Shown piece after piece: positions 34,597-45,768 of a stretch of DNA of 64,000 nt. The position numbers and the translations under genes are program-made. Each line of letters starts with the position of its first letter. Position 1 is the first letter of the stretch. A model generated the notes under the pieces. It did no database searches and had not been told where the DNA came from. It saw only the letters and a program-made list of their open reading frames with translations. Source of the DNA: Podospora bellae-mahoneyi (Eukaryota > Ascomycota > Sordariomycetes > Sordariales > Podosporaceae); contig NC_085886.1 of assembly GCF_035222275.1 (NCBI RefSeq), forward strand, positions 3,534,001-3,598,000, written 5' to 3'.

Positions 34597-36118
34597 CGCT
34601 GGGAATGATTTGCTGAGGTTGGTTGGTTTGAGGTGAAAGTTGGGTCAACTTGAACAAACTGGTAAATAGTGTCGAGTTTAAATCGAACTGCACTCGAGCT
34701 ATGCCCAAGAGAGTTAGTTAAATGAGCCTCAAATTCATCTTGGTTTTTGTCATTATCGAGAGCCTGCCGAGGTTATTGCTAGTTTACGAAGTGAAAGTTG
34801 CAGCACCGTCTCTACAGTAAATCCTTCCTTGCACAGTGGTCGCCAACATGGAGTTTTGTGTGAGACGTTGAGGTCTGGCCCCAATCCCGGTGACCGGAGT
34901 CACTCGGCCTGACCATGTGGTGGTCGCCAGACAGTCAACGACCAGACCGGCGGTTTCGGCTGCCGTGTTACCGAGATTCGTCCCACTGCTCGGAGGCCGG
35001 GGCCACGGAGGAGTCCTCTTGTCAAAAGTTGAAGTCAGGGAGGCCGGTGACACGTTGAGCCAGACACGACTGATATTTGTCAGGCAAAAGTCATGAAACA
35101 CACCAAAAGACCACTTTCAGCTGCGATCATCAAATGTTGTTTCTGCGTTTCTGCGTGTTCTCCACAGCAGGCCAGGGAAGTGGCCGTTGGAATGGCTAAA
35201 AAAAGGGGGCCATGGGCGGGGTACCGTTGGATAGCTCCGGCTCTGGGAATTCCAGCATCTGGTTCCAGGTTTTCCAGAGGTGGGGCCTTTTTCAGGGGAA
35301 CCACCTTTTGCCAGTTGCCGCCAATTCCCGGAACGCGCGGATACGAGTGAACACGAGCGAGTTGGATCATGACAAACGGATGAACCATGCCGGCGGACCA
35401 CAACACACACACACACACACACAGTTCCAGGTTGGATCACCACCTCGGCGCGTGGGTAGGTAGTTTGTGCTGCTGTTACCAGTCACCAGCATGGAATTGT
35501 CCCATTCGGTTTTTGATGGCAACATGTGCTCACCTTTTTAGTGCAAAATTGATGCATGTTGTGCCTGGGCAGAAATGGGGCACACTGGGGCATCCTGTCG
35601 ATCGGCAGTCGCCAAGAGATGAGATGACTTCTTGGGGCTGTGCTCAGCCGCCCTGGCATTGGACATGGACCTGCAGCATGCAGCAGCACCGGCCAGGGGT
35701 TGGTTGACAGCCCAGGGCTGCTGTGTGGCCCCGTGGCGTCGAGAGCCCGTAATAATAATTTCGCGACCCCAGCCAGGCCGTCGTGTGGTGTTCCTCTTTT
35801 TTCTTCAAGACATCTCGACCTTCCTTCGTCGTCACACCGAACACCTTCTCTTGCTCCTTCTTCCTCCATTCTTTGCTCATCCAACCGTCTCCCGAGACGA
35901 CCACGTTCTTTCCCAACATAATCTCTTCTGACACTCGCTCACAAGTCACAACCGAGTTTTGCCGTTTTTAAACAGTTTTCTCGTGTGACGCAATCGCCAA
36001 GTCTGACAGTTGTTGCTCTACTCGCGCGTTTGCCACTGCTTCAGCATCATTTAAAACCTCAAGGTCGAAGTTTAGCTCACCACCAGCTCCCCCTCACACC
36101 ACACACACATCTCTCAAC
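34597..36118. other. Promoter-side intergenic region of the GH17 gene
   Basis: 1.5 kb between copy D and the glucanase. Contains an AC microsatellite and, from about 35900, a C/T- and CA-rich leader typical of a strongly expressed fungal gene. Short frames (34784-35101, 35483-35884) are unsupported. Confidence 0.5.
35403..35422 (+). repeat. (AC)10 microsatellite
   Basis: Ten uninterrupted AC units. Confidence 0.9.
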
Positions 36119-37333
36119 ATGCGCGCTTTCACAACTCTGGCAGCTGTGGCTGGCGTCCTCGCCTCGGGCGCCTCCGCTGAGAACTATCTCGGTTTCAACT
36201 CAGGATCCACCAAGGCCGACCACTCGGCCAAGTTCAAGGCCGACTTCCTCCAGGAGTTCAAGACCGCTCAGAACCTCGAGAGCGCCCCAGGAACATTCAA
36301 CGCTGTGCGTTTGTACACCAACATCCAGGCCTACTCCAAGGACGACCCCATCTCGGCCTTCGAGGCCGCCGTGGAGACCAAGACCAAGATCCTTCTCGGT
36401 GTCTGGACCTCGGGCACCGATAGTATCGCCAACGAGCTCAACGCCCTGAAGAAGGCCATCGACAAGTATGGCAAGTCTTTTACCGACCTGGTCATCGGCA
36501 TGTCCATCGGCAGCGAGGATCTATACCGCATCTCCGAGACCGGTATCAAGAACGAGGCGGGCGTCGGTGCTGGCCCTGACGTCCTGCTCAAGTTCATCAG
36601 CGATTACAAGAAGTCGGTTGCCGGGACTGCTCTCGCCAAGGTCCCCATCGGTCACGTCGACACCTGGGATGCCTACACCAACGCCACCAACAAGGCCGTA
36701 GTCGACGCTCTCGACTGGGTTGGTGTTGATGAGTACCCCTACTATGAGAGCGGTAAGGGCAACCACATCAAGAACTCGGGCAAGCTTTTCGACCGCGCCT
36801 ACGATGCCGTTGCTGCCGCTGTTGGTGACAAGCCTATCTGGATTACCGAGACTGGTTGGCCCGCTTCCGGCCCTGACTGGGATGAGGCCGAGGCCACCGT
36901 CGCCAACGCCAAGTATTATTGGCAGGAGATCGGCTGCCGCAAGCTCTTCAACAAGGTCCCCACTTTCTGGTACAACCTCCGTGACTCCAACCCCGATAAC
37001 AAGATGCAGTTCGCCATCACCAAGGATCTCTCCACCAAGCCTCTCTTTGACCTCACCTGCCCCACCACCTTTGACACCCCCACCGGTACTTCTGCTTCTA
37101 CCGCTAGCGCCACCGGCTCCCAGACCAGCGTGAGCGCCCCCGGCAGCTCTGCCACTGGCGGTGCCGGCAGCACTGGTGGAAGCACTGACTCCGGCTCTTC
37201 CGGGACTGGCACCGACTCCGAGGCTTCCAACCAGGATGATGTCGTCGAGGGCAGTGCTTCCCTCGGCAAGGGCCTCTCGGCTGTCACCATCGCCGGCCTG
37301 GCTCTCGTTGCCGGTGTCTTCGCTCTCTTCTAA
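36119..37333 (+). CDS. GPI-anchored GH17 beta-1,3-glucanase
   Basis: Single exon of 404 residues. Signal peptide, residues 1-20 (cleavage after GASA), then ENYLGFNSGS, the start of the GH17 barrel. The proton donor lies in GMSIGSEDLY (Glu133) and the nucleophile in WITETGWP (Glu244). After residue 320 comes a Thr/Ser/Gly-rich linker, and the C-terminus is a hydrophobic segment of the GPI-signal type. It matches the fungal EglC/Bgl2-related cell-wall enzymes, which cut or transfer beta-1,3-glucan. Codon use is strongly biased to C/G at third positions, a sign of high expression. Confidence 0.94.
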   Translation: MRAFTTLAAVAGVLASGASAENYLGFNSGSTKADHSAKFKADFLQEFKTAQNLESAPGTFNAVRLYTNIQAYSKDDPISAFEAAVETKTKILLGVWTSGTDSIANELNALKKAIDKYGKSFTDLVIGMSIGSEDLYRISETGIKNEAGVGAGPDVLLKFISDYKKSVAGTALAKVPIGHVDTWDAYTNATNKAVVDALDWVGVDEYPYYESGKGNHIKNSGKLFDRAYDAVAAAVGDKPIWITETGWPASGPDWDEAEATVANAKYYWQEIGCRKLFNKVPTFWYNLRDSNPDNKMQFAITKDLSTKPLFDLTCPTTFDTPTGTSASTASATGSQTSVSAPGSSATGGAGSTGGSTDSGSSGTGTDSEASNQDDVVEGSASLGKGLSAVTIAGLALVAGVFALF

Positions 37334-38154
37334 ATTTTGGGTACCAGTGGGTAAGAGTGTGGGTTGGTGGATTTCTCAACAGTCTATAGAGGAAGGGATT
37401 TCATTGCATAGCATGATTGTATGTACATACCATCTTGGGAGTCAACATTTTGGGATTTCTTTTGCGCGCCAGCTGTCTTCATTGGTCCAGGATAGCTATA
37501 CCTGCAGTTTCAAGAATACCCTTTTGGCATTTCCTTCTCAAGCAGCCCCTTGTTTTCGTCACGGTGAAGAGTGTCCTGATAGCTGGGCTTGTAGGATGAT
37601 TTACGGATAGGCATATTTAGTTTATGAGAGGATACCATAAAATATAGGGAAATATTTTGGTTTATGCTAGATACTGGCCACCTGATCTGCGCAGTCCCAC
37701 TACCGTCGACCATCGATAAGGATGTTGACAACAAACAAAAAATAGAGTCAGCGGTGACGTCACTGATATCGAACATGTTCTCCAACTGATCACCCATCGC
37801 GGCTGCCCCCTCCCCTCAATTAAGCTCCCGTCCCTTCGTACCGAAAGCGGCAAAAGTGAATCCCCGCCAAGAGGTCACGATAGAGTTTGACTTTCGGCCG
37901 TTGAAGACGGCTGTTTATTTGTTTGGGACTGTCTTGCAACTTCCACAAGCCTCAACCGTCATCATCGGCCGCCTGCATGAAGGGTCCCCTACGTCATTGC
38001 CCAGGCAGTCAGCTTTTATACCACTCCGCTCGCTGCGCATGCACCTCCTTCTACATCCAACACACAATATCCCATACCTTGCCAAAAAGACTTCAAGCAC
38101 ACTTCCGAACGAGATTTAACTCCAGAACAGCCATCAGACCACGGACCAGTAACC
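37334..38154. other. Intergenic region
   Basis: 821 bases between two genes on the same strand. The first half is AT-rich 3' UTR. From about 37850 it becomes the upstream region of the next gene; no clear element. Confidence 0.5.
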
Positions 38155-38787
38155 ATGTCACACCCCACCTCTGGCCAGTCCCCCTCGGGCTCCGTCCCTT
38201 CCCAACCCCCCAAATCAGAAGCATACAACGCCGGTGCCAATGCCAACCCCAGCGCCGCCCCGATGCACCTCCGACATCCCATGACACGCAACCTCTCCGA
38301 GTTCGCGGTAGGCGACACACCCCTCGCAACGGCCTCTCCCACGGCTAACGCCCCTGGGACTGACTACCTCACCTGCCGCCGCAACCCTTACAACGAGGCT
38401 TCTGGCAAACCCACGGCGGGGTCCCTCGGGCGAGGCGTTCACGGCGGAAAGCCCACTAGCGAGCGGGAGAGAAGAGCTACACACTACGAGGGCGAGGGTG
38501 GGGAGGCGTTACAGAACGAGAATGAGGATGCTCAGGGCAAGATGGAGACTTACGGCGAGGGCAAGGTTGCTGATGCGGTGGAACGTACGAGACGTAGGGA
38601 TACGAGTGGCGAGCCGCATGGGCGAGTGAGGGGGGAAGTGAGCTTCTTGGGGGAGGACGGCGATTTGGAGAGGATGAAGGCAAGGCAGGAAGTCGAGCGG
38701 ACGCAAATCAAGAAGATGAGGGAGAGGGGGGAGGATGTAGATGGTCGGGGCGGGAAGGAGGAGAGGAAGCCGAGTGTGGAAGTTTAA
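38155..38787 (+). CDS. Small disordered hydrophilic protein
   Basis: Single exon of 210 residues, with an ATG in a good CACC-like context. No hydrophobic segment or domain. Pro/Ser/Ala-rich start, then Gly/Glu/Arg/Lys-rich sequence with GEGKVADAVERTRRRD and a charged helical end. The GEG(K/E)VADAV-type segment recurs in small fungal proteins, to my memory, without a known role. It could be a stress-related hydrophilin, which is speculation. Confidence 0.7.
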   Translation: MSHPTSGQSPSGSVPSQPPKSEAYNAGANANPSAAPMHLRHPMTRNLSEFAVGDTPLATASPTANAPGTDYLTCRRNPYNEASGKPTAGSLGRGVHGGKPTSERERRATHYEGEGGEALQNENEDAQGKMETYGEGKVADAVERTRRRDTSGEPHGRVRGEVSFLGEDGDLERMKARQEVERTQIKKMRERGEDVDGRGGKEERKPSVEV

Positions 38788-39223
38788 GGGTCACGCTGAC
38801 ATGCAGCGGAAAAGAGGATGGAGGATTGGAAGGGTGATGTGTATCTTTCAGGGGGACGGGCTTAGACTTTATATCGATCTATTAATGCCGGCTGATGCCT
38901 TCTATTGTGTGGTGCCCTCTCCCTGCCCATGTTGCAACCTTGCTTACTGTAACCCTTAGCAGTCAGCATGAAGAACGAGACGCTCCATCAGCGACCAAAC
39001 CAACATTAGTGACTCCTGGCAGGATCTTGTGTACTCCAATGCACTAATGGGGAAATTATCACCACCACGAGCGCATATATTAGACTGATGACCTTGGCAT
39101 TTCTCAATAGGGGACCTGTTCCCTTGTATTATCCTCTGTGCTATGCTAGATATTTCTGAGCTAGCAGCATCTATGTATGATCTGGGTATCTAAAACACAC
39201 AAACGCCTATGCCATATAACGTC
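38788..39223. other. Convergent 3' region
   Basis: 436 bases between convergent genes, AT-rich, nothing recognisable. Confidence 0.6.
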
Positions 39224-41005
39224 TCAAATCCAAGGGTTCGGAATCGTTGTCTCCAAGACAGTCCCATTCGCGAAGATGGTGCCGTTACGAAGAATAGTTG
39301 TGTGGCCAGGGTGGAGCTCGGGGGAGGGATGATCGATCGACCTGCCGTCGGCGAATATGATACCATTCCAAGACTTCTCCCCTCCCGCCGATTCCAGATC
39401 CCTCGCCTTGACCAACGGACTCTTCAGCTTGTTCACGTCACAGTTCTCACTGATGACGTACAAGTTCATCCCGATGCCCAGCCAGTACATCTCGGCGCTG
39501 AGCATGTTCCAACTCATCTGGTCCCTTTGCTGAACGCCAATGTAGTCCACCATCATGACGTTCGGCCACGACTCGGGGCTCATCCCGGCCACGCCCGCCC
39601 AGTACAAAGCCGGGTTGACCTGCTGTATGGCAAAGCCCTGGAGGCTATACGCCGTTGACGCCACCGCGTTCGGGGTGGCGAGCCACTGGGCGATGTGGAA
39701 CTGGCCAAAGTCCTTGTCCCCGCCGCGCTTGAGGTCCTTCCAGTTGCTGATCTGATCGGGGGCCAGGGCGTTGATGTCTTGGATGTTGGACCAGTGATCC
39801 CTGACCCCGATCCTGTTTTGGGCGTACAGCCCGTCGCCGACGGCTTCCTTGGGCACGTCCTTGAGGTTCTGCCCGTTAAGCAGGAAGATGACGCAGCCTT
39901 TGCCGTCGTTGCGGTCCATGAAGTAGGAGGCCGGTTGGTTCTGGAAGGGGACCGAGGTGTCGAGGTTGGGGCAGCGGTTGTTGACGCCGCGGATCTTGGA
40001 GAGGAAGTCGTTCCAGAGCTGGGCGCCCCAGTAGATGGGGCCGCGGTCGGGGGTTTCGTAGCGGCCGATGAGGTAGCGGACGCTGAGGAAGATGAGTTCG
40101 CCCGGGTTTTCGCGGGTGAAGAGGTTGATCTCGGAGATGACTTCGTCGAGGGACTCGCCCGAGTTGCCGATGCAGACCGTGGCTGTTTCGTCGTTGACGT
40201 GGAGGGTGTGGAAGCCGAGGTTGCGGGCTGGGTTGTTGTCGTCGTGGACAGAGCCGACGCGCAGGTCGAACCAGCGGGCGCCGGCGCGGAGCTGGTCGTA
40301 GATGTTGATGCCTTGGTTTTGGGTGTTGAACGAGTTTCCGATGCTCCTGATCTTGTTGGTAATCTTGGACATTCCCGAGTCGTGGGTGCCTGGGAGGAAG
40401 AGATGGCGGACGGGCCTGTCTTTGATGGTGTTGTATATCCAACGCATCCACCCGCCTCTGTCGTGACGAAGGGAGGCATAAAAGCCGTATTTGGAACTGC
40501 CGGTTATGACCAGAGTGACCGAGGACTCGCCCCCGGGGAACTGGTAGATGCGTTGGCCTAGGTTCATCCCGGAAAGATCGAGCGTGACGGACCGCTGATC
40601 TACCAAGGGCCCAGTCCCCTTGACGCGCAGAGCAAACTTCTTGTCGGTTCCGTAGATACGGTAGTAAGCCTCGCCAGCATCGTCTTGAGTAGCAATTCTA
40701 TTGCGATACTTAATCGCGTTCTGTCTGCTTTTGCCCTGGGGAACGTCGCCAAAGTCGAAGGTGCTCATCTGGTACGAGTGGGTGTTTTCAAGAATGAACC
40801 GGTGGGGAGTCAGGTTCACGACCGAGATGTAGAACTTTGGCGAGAGCTGGCTGGCCGGGCTCATGAAGACACTGGCGGGCTGGTAATTCCCGGCTGGTGT
40901 CTGCTCGGTGCTGAAGGTGCGGTCTTGGGGCTTGCAGGCATCTTGAGCATTTACCAGCAAGCCAGCGAAGCTGGCCACGAAGGCCAGCGACTGGAGGATT
41001 CTCAT
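39224..41005 (-). CDS. Secreted PI-PLC X-domain phospholipase-like protein
   Basis: Single exon of 593 residues. Signal peptide at residues 1-20. A beta-rich N-terminal part (to about 180) precedes the X-like barrel. The barrel has HLFLPGTHDSGM (His208), then DQLRAGARWFDLRV, then LGFHTLHVN (His266/269). In bacterial-type PI-PLC two such histidines act as general base and acid to cleave phosphatidylinositol or GPI without calcium. The C-terminus has predicted N-glycosylation sites. No EF-hand, Y or C2 domain, so it is the secreted single-domain type. Strong G/C bias at codon third positions creates long antisense frames, which I do not accept as genes. Confidence 0.9.
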   Translation of the reverse strand: MRILQSLAFVASFAGLLVNAQDACKPQDRTFSTEQTPAGNYQPASVFMSPASQLSPKFYISVVNLTPHRFILENTHSYQMSTFDFGDVPQGKSRQNAIKYRNRIATQDDAGEAYYRIYGTDKKFALRVKGTGPLVDQRSVTLDLSGMNLGQRIYQFPGGESSVTLVITGSSKYGFYASLRHDRGGWMRWIYNTIKDRPVRHLFLPGTHDSGMSKITNKIRSIGNSFNTQNQGINIYDQLRAGARWFDLRVGSVHDDNNPARNLGFHTLHVNDETATVCIGNSGESLDEVISEINLFTRENPGELIFLSVRYLIGRYETPDRGPIYWGAQLWNDFLSKIRGVNNRCPNLDTSVPFQNQPASYFMDRNDGKGCVIFLLNGQNLKDVPKEAVGDGLYAQNRIGVRDHWSNIQDINALAPDQISNWKDLKRGGDKDFGQFHIAQWLATPNAVASTAYSLQGFAIQQVNPALYWAGVAGMSPESWPNVMMVDYIGVQQRDQMSWNMLSAEMYWLGIGMNLYVISENCDVNKLKSPLVKARDLESAGGEKSWNGIIFADGRSIDHPSPELHPGHTTILRNGTIFANGTVLETTIPNPWI

Positions 41006-41173
41006 GGCCGTGGTGAGGTGAAACTGGCTGGCTGGAGGTGATCAAAAGGAGCGACTGAGAGAGAACAGAAAATACAAAGAGATGGATAGCACTGCCAGAT
41101 CATGGCCATGAGGGACAAAATACCTGCTGGGAGCAAGTGGATTGAGACGGGATGGGATGAAGTGAATTCCAAG

Positions 41174-41180
41174 TTTTATA
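41174..41180 (-). promoter_or_regulatory. TATA box of the PI-PLC gene
   Basis: TATAAAA on the minus strand, about 170 bases upstream of the start at 41005. Confidence 0.45.
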
Positions 41181-41665
41181 TCAGCTCCCCCCTCGCCCAC
41201 AGTGAATCAGACCCAGCTATTGGTGAGAAAAGGGGGATGGATGACCCCTGGAGCATTCAAGGAGGTTGGCCATTGTCTTGAATTTCCACCCAGATGTCCA
41301 ATTCGGTGGTCGACCACCTCATGTGGCCGACTTTTTCCACAACTCCAATGGAACGTATCGCCTCAATCCCGTCCCCTGAACAATTTCTTCTCGGCTCTTG
41401 GATGACTTTTATGGAAGGAGTTCTGCTTGGTGCCAGCAGCAGATCGTGGGGAGGTCTCAGTGTCCAATCACCTGCCATGTCGTCTCCAAGTCCTGTGACG
41501 CTAACACCCGACAGGTTCCTGGAGTTGCTGGAGGCGCCAGAGTGGCACAGATGCCGGCCGAATCAGAGGCCTCGGAAGGAGCTGTCAAGCGGAAGGTGCA
41601 ACGTGCCATTGGGTACTTTTGGCCGAGTGAAATAAAGTGAAATCCTACACCGACTCCCACAAAAT

Positions 41666-41720
41666 CCTACCCACTGATACCTACCCACTGATTCCTACCC
41701 ACTGATTCCTACCCACTGAC
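41666..41720 (+). repeat. 14-bp minisatellite, four copies
   Basis: Four nearly perfect head-to-tail units of CCTACCCACTGATT (the first ends in A, the last is cut short). Confidence 0.95.
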
Positions 41721-42425
41721 TACAACTCCTATCCCAGACACTTCACATGCTTTGTGATATAGATTGAATGTCTGCCTACTCTCTGTCTTTTGAACCTTTC
41801 CAACTGCACCGTTTGATAAAGCATAAATTTCCCCTCGAATTTGAGGTTGAGAGATGTTTCTCGTGAACCAGAACGGGAAAATGGAATTGTGCACTGCAAG
41901 CAGCGCCTGCCACTATGCATGTTCGGAAACCTTCGTGCCAATTATACGATAGGTGAAGTCTTCAGTACGATGGTGCTGAAGCCCTGTCACCAGGCTCTGG
42001 CTCAGTTGATGTTGTCTCTGGCTCATCAAAAAGAAAAGAATATGACAGACAGCTCCCTTTTCAAAATCCCGTTTTGAGGACACTTTGATTTGCGAATACA
42101 TCACAACTGATGCACCATATGGTTCTCCGTTGACAATGGCAACATATCAAATCCCCAGAAACCAACAGGACCCCGCAGGAGACTGGGAAGCTCTGATCGT
42201 CTGCCCAAGTCTACATGATGACAAGCTGCCAAAATCTTCCCTCGGGTACTTGCATGCGACTCTCGCCGCAGTCCCTCAAAAAATCCAACAAAATCAGCGG
42301 TACACGACGAAGGCATATATCGGGATTGTTTTGATGAGGCTTGTTCAGGCCAACTTGACGATAATTCAAATCAGCATGGGTTGACACTGCATACAAGGGC
42401 CTGTTACCCGCTCACCTTCCACAAT

Positions 42426-45400
42426 ATGGAACGTTGGACAAATGCTTCGGGGGCTGTATCCTGCTCGATCCAGGTTTGGATGGAACAGATGAACTCTCTT
42501 CCATCCCTAGTATTGAGGCCAACCCCAGCAATGGCTACATCGCAAGAGCCAGAGCTCGACATTGCAAACATCCCAGATCTCTTCAGAAGTTTAGCGCCAA
42601 TTGGGTCATCAGCTTTGCGAAAGCCTGCTTTCATCTACCCAATGTCGTCGGATCTAGAAGTTAAGGATCTTGGAGGTGATGCAGTTGAGTCCAAGGATGT
42701 TGAGATGCCACCACCAGCGACAGCTCAGGCCAGCTCGAAAAGTCTGAGACCTTCAGAACCAGCCACTACAATAGAAAATTCGTTTCGCAAAGATGAGTCT
42801 GGCTGGGACAATCCGCTCACAGATTCAAGCTATGCCTCTGCAGTTCATAAAGGGAGCCAATCGTCTCTTCATATCAACAGCTCAGCATCTGGGAATTCTA
42901 GAGTCAATCATCCAGCAAGCTCACCGACACGCTCTTTATCATCAATCAGTGTTAGGCATGCGTCTAACCTGAAAGCGAAAATGCTTGACTTGCAACATGG
43001 CCCTGTCGATTCTTGGGTTGACACTTCAAAGCTTGCAGTGTTTATACCGTCTATGACTGGGTAAGTGTATTTTCTAAGCCCTCGCGTTCTCAATGCTAAC
43101 ATCAGCCACTCCAGCAAACCCAAAACCTTTTTCATCGTAGACTACAAGAGGGACAGTGGACGAAAATGCCTGAGCCGGCTATTCGAGTGGATTATCTCAT
43201 AGGTTCACATCAGTGAGACGAAATGCTGGATCACGGAGTATCCGAGCCCACGGCTGTCGTCAATCATGGAACTGTCACACTTCTTTCGGGTACCGAAACA
43301 GTCACCAACTCAAGGCCATCTTGCAGATTTTACCGCCAAATGGACCACATGGGGATCGCATACTACCTGTCCAGTCCATCTCAGTTTCAAAGCATCGTCA
43401 ATACTGAAAGGTCTTGCATGCTTGTCCCAAATTGCTGAGCACCCGAGTCTCAGGCAACACCAGTCGTACGCCCTCGGCCCCAGGATGAGAATTCTTGGCG
43501 GATCCTCGAAAGGCATAAACTCCCGAAAGGGCCCATATGGATTGACCAATACTCTGGGAAGTTCCTCTCCTCCAGAAATCCCTTGTGTTTCGAATAATCA
43601 TGAAGAGATTTCCTCTTGGCTTCAGACATTGCCTAGTTGTCTGGCGGTGGAGTTCAAATTAGATCCTTCTTTTCCAAACACCTCAGATCTGAGCGCGGCG
43701 CACTTCCTGACTGATCCACGAAGCAACTCAGACATCTCTTCATATTCATCAGAGATGACGATTGATTCTTACATGCTATCAATTTCAGATACACCAAGCA
43801 GTGAGGCTCAAAACCTTTCCTGCCACATGCACTCTGGCAAGGTGTTCATGGATCAACTATCTCGGAATATCTCAGTGTCTTCCCGCCCCAATGCTACCGG
43901 AAAGCAGCCTCGGAACGGCTGTGATTCTGGACACCCACAAGACGGAGGAGATTCCACCCAAGTAGCAAATGGGGAAGCACCCAATGGGTCTTCAGTGTCT
44001 CGAGAAAGCGCGATATCTAGTTCCGAGGCTCCTGCTTCACAGCCGCTTAAAAGAACCCGTGAAAGCGACAGCAATGAAGACGACACCCCTGACGGCAGAC
44101 GACCACGGCAAACTAAGGTCCAACTAGGGGAGCTACTCAACTCGCCGAAGTTGCTCGCCTGTCCATTTTGGAAGCTTGATTGTCAGAAGCACCGAAAATG
44201 CTTCAAGAGTGAACTACATACGGTTAGCCGAGTTAAACAGCATCTTTCTCGAAGTCACAGGCCGACGTTCTACTGCGATCGTTGCATGGTAATCTTTCCC
44301 GACAAGGCCAGCCACAACCGCCATCTGACGCAGCTATGTATCCTGGATCCGAATGCCTCCCTGGACGGAATTAGCCATCTCCAACAGTGGGAGCTGTCGA
44401 GGCGATCAAACCGAAGTCTCAGTGAACAGGAACAATGGTTCGCAATTTGGGACATTCTATTCCCCAATCAGACCAGGCCCATGTCAGCCTATATGGACCA
44501 TCGCTTGTCCGAAGCAATTTGCCAGTTTCGTGAGTTTACGAAGCGTCAAGGCCGCGTCATAGTGACAAGGGAGCTTCAGAAAGTGGTGTTCTACGCGTTA
44601 TCTCAACTTCTGACAGCAAGAACCATCAAAGCTCATACGAGACAGCAAGCGCAGTTACTGAAGCAGTCGTTCAGGGTGCCTTGGGTCGTGCTCTCGACCT
44701 GATATTCGAAGAATGGCTGGCGGACGCACCGGTTGAGGCGTTGCAGAGGTCGAAACTGTCATCAACAGAGCCCAACGGATTAGAGGTCCCAAACCTCGTA
44801 GCTTCCTCCAGCTCCGTGGCTGATAGTGGTGTGACACTGGTGAACAACCACACACAACTGACCCAACCCGAACAACCGGCACGCAGCCCCCATGTTGCGC
44901 CCTTGCAAGATGGCGCCCCGGTCTTCCTTGATGCCAAAGGTCTTTTGTGGGAAGGCGCTCTTGTCGTTGCAAACAATGCTAGTCTAAGCCAAGGGTTTCC
45001 AGAGCCGACAATGATCAGTCACACTCAACCCATAGACAACACAAGGGCATGGGAGAAAGACACAAACGTGACGCCTGACATTGATCGCCATTTACTTGAC
45101 ATCGGCGTACCCATAGTGAGCGAACTTGATTTGGGTACGCATGTTAACAGAAGCCCGGACTGGAAGGGTTCGACTGGGTCATGGGAACATACAGACATAC
45201 TGAACACCGTCCCATGCGATGAGGCAGGGATGGGACTATTTTTTGATATACAAGCCTTCAGTAACCAACAGTTGTTTTGGACCTATCTAGAAACTGAACA
45301 ATTGTTTTGTTATCAGATATGGGAATTCCAACGAACGCTCATTAGCGACCACAATGAGAATTTCGAGATGCCGCCTTGCTCCTTCGAAACAGGACTTTGA
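42426..45400 (+). CDS. Fungal C2H2-type nuclear protein (uncertain N-terminal gene model)
   Basis: Exon 42426-43060, a 54-nt intron (GTAAGT, GCTAAC branch point), coding from 43115 to about 44529, a 50-nt intron (GTGAGT to CAG), then 44580-45400. Zinc part: LACPFWKLDCQKHRKCF, VKQHLSRSH, then FYCDRCMVIFPDKASHNRHL and LSEQEQWFAIWDILFP. This set is typical of a fungal family with a CPF/H-C-F finger plus a CxxC...HxxH finger. The rest is Ser-rich and acidic and probably disordered. An in-frame TAG at 43200-43202 means there is a further intron (for example 43139-43202) or a break. The start could instead be the ATG at 42531 (MATSQEPELDI). DNA or RNA binding is plausible, targets unknown. Confidence 0.6.
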
Positions 45401-45768
45401 TAATGACTGGTTATTGGTGAGGTTGAGAATGCTCCCGCGATTATCAGCGCAAACTCCGCGTTCAAGTTGAAACCGCAATCTATCATCATAATCCAAATTT
45501 CCATCTCGAACGATGGATTTCGTTGTGGTTGGATGTCGGTGGTCTGACCCCTTACGACCAAGTGGCGTCATCAGACCACTGGGTGCCAACACACAACGCA
45601 CCTCGCCCAGCAACAGCGAATTTCAACATGATGATGCAAGCAGTATAAAAGTCGGACCCAGGGTCTCCATTTTATTTTATTTGGGGCCAAAAGTCCATCG
45701 AGCTATCAGAAAACACCCATTCTTCAACCCAACGCAGGAAAAAAAACGCAACCCGCGATCAAGTGCCA
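45401..45768. other. Promoter region of the GTPase-like gene
   Basis: 368 bases between genes on the same strand, with one TATA box; nothing else noted. Confidence 0.5.
45644..45650 (+). promoter_or_regulatory. TATA box of the GTPase-like gene
   Basis: TATAAAA, 119-125 bases ahead of the ATG at 45769. Confidence 0.5.

Larger units (their letters stand above)
41006..42425. other. Divergent intergenic region with minisatellite
   Basis: 1.4 kb between divergent genes; holds a TATA box on the minus strand, a 14-bp tandem repeat and short unsupported frames near 42085-42384. Confidence 0.5.

Noticed and set aside
34784-35101. 105-residue minus-strand frame
   Set aside because: Starts at a GTG, no domain, in spacer DNA.
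39580-40479. 299-residue minus-strand frame rich in Ser/Thr/Arg/Pro
   Set aside because: Shifted-frame shadow of the same PI-PLC gene, with no fold-like sequence.
39695-40561. 288-residue plus-strand frame
   Set aside because: Antisense shadow of the PI-PLC gene; it is Val/Ala/Asp/Gly-rich, as expected from G/C-ending codons read backwards.
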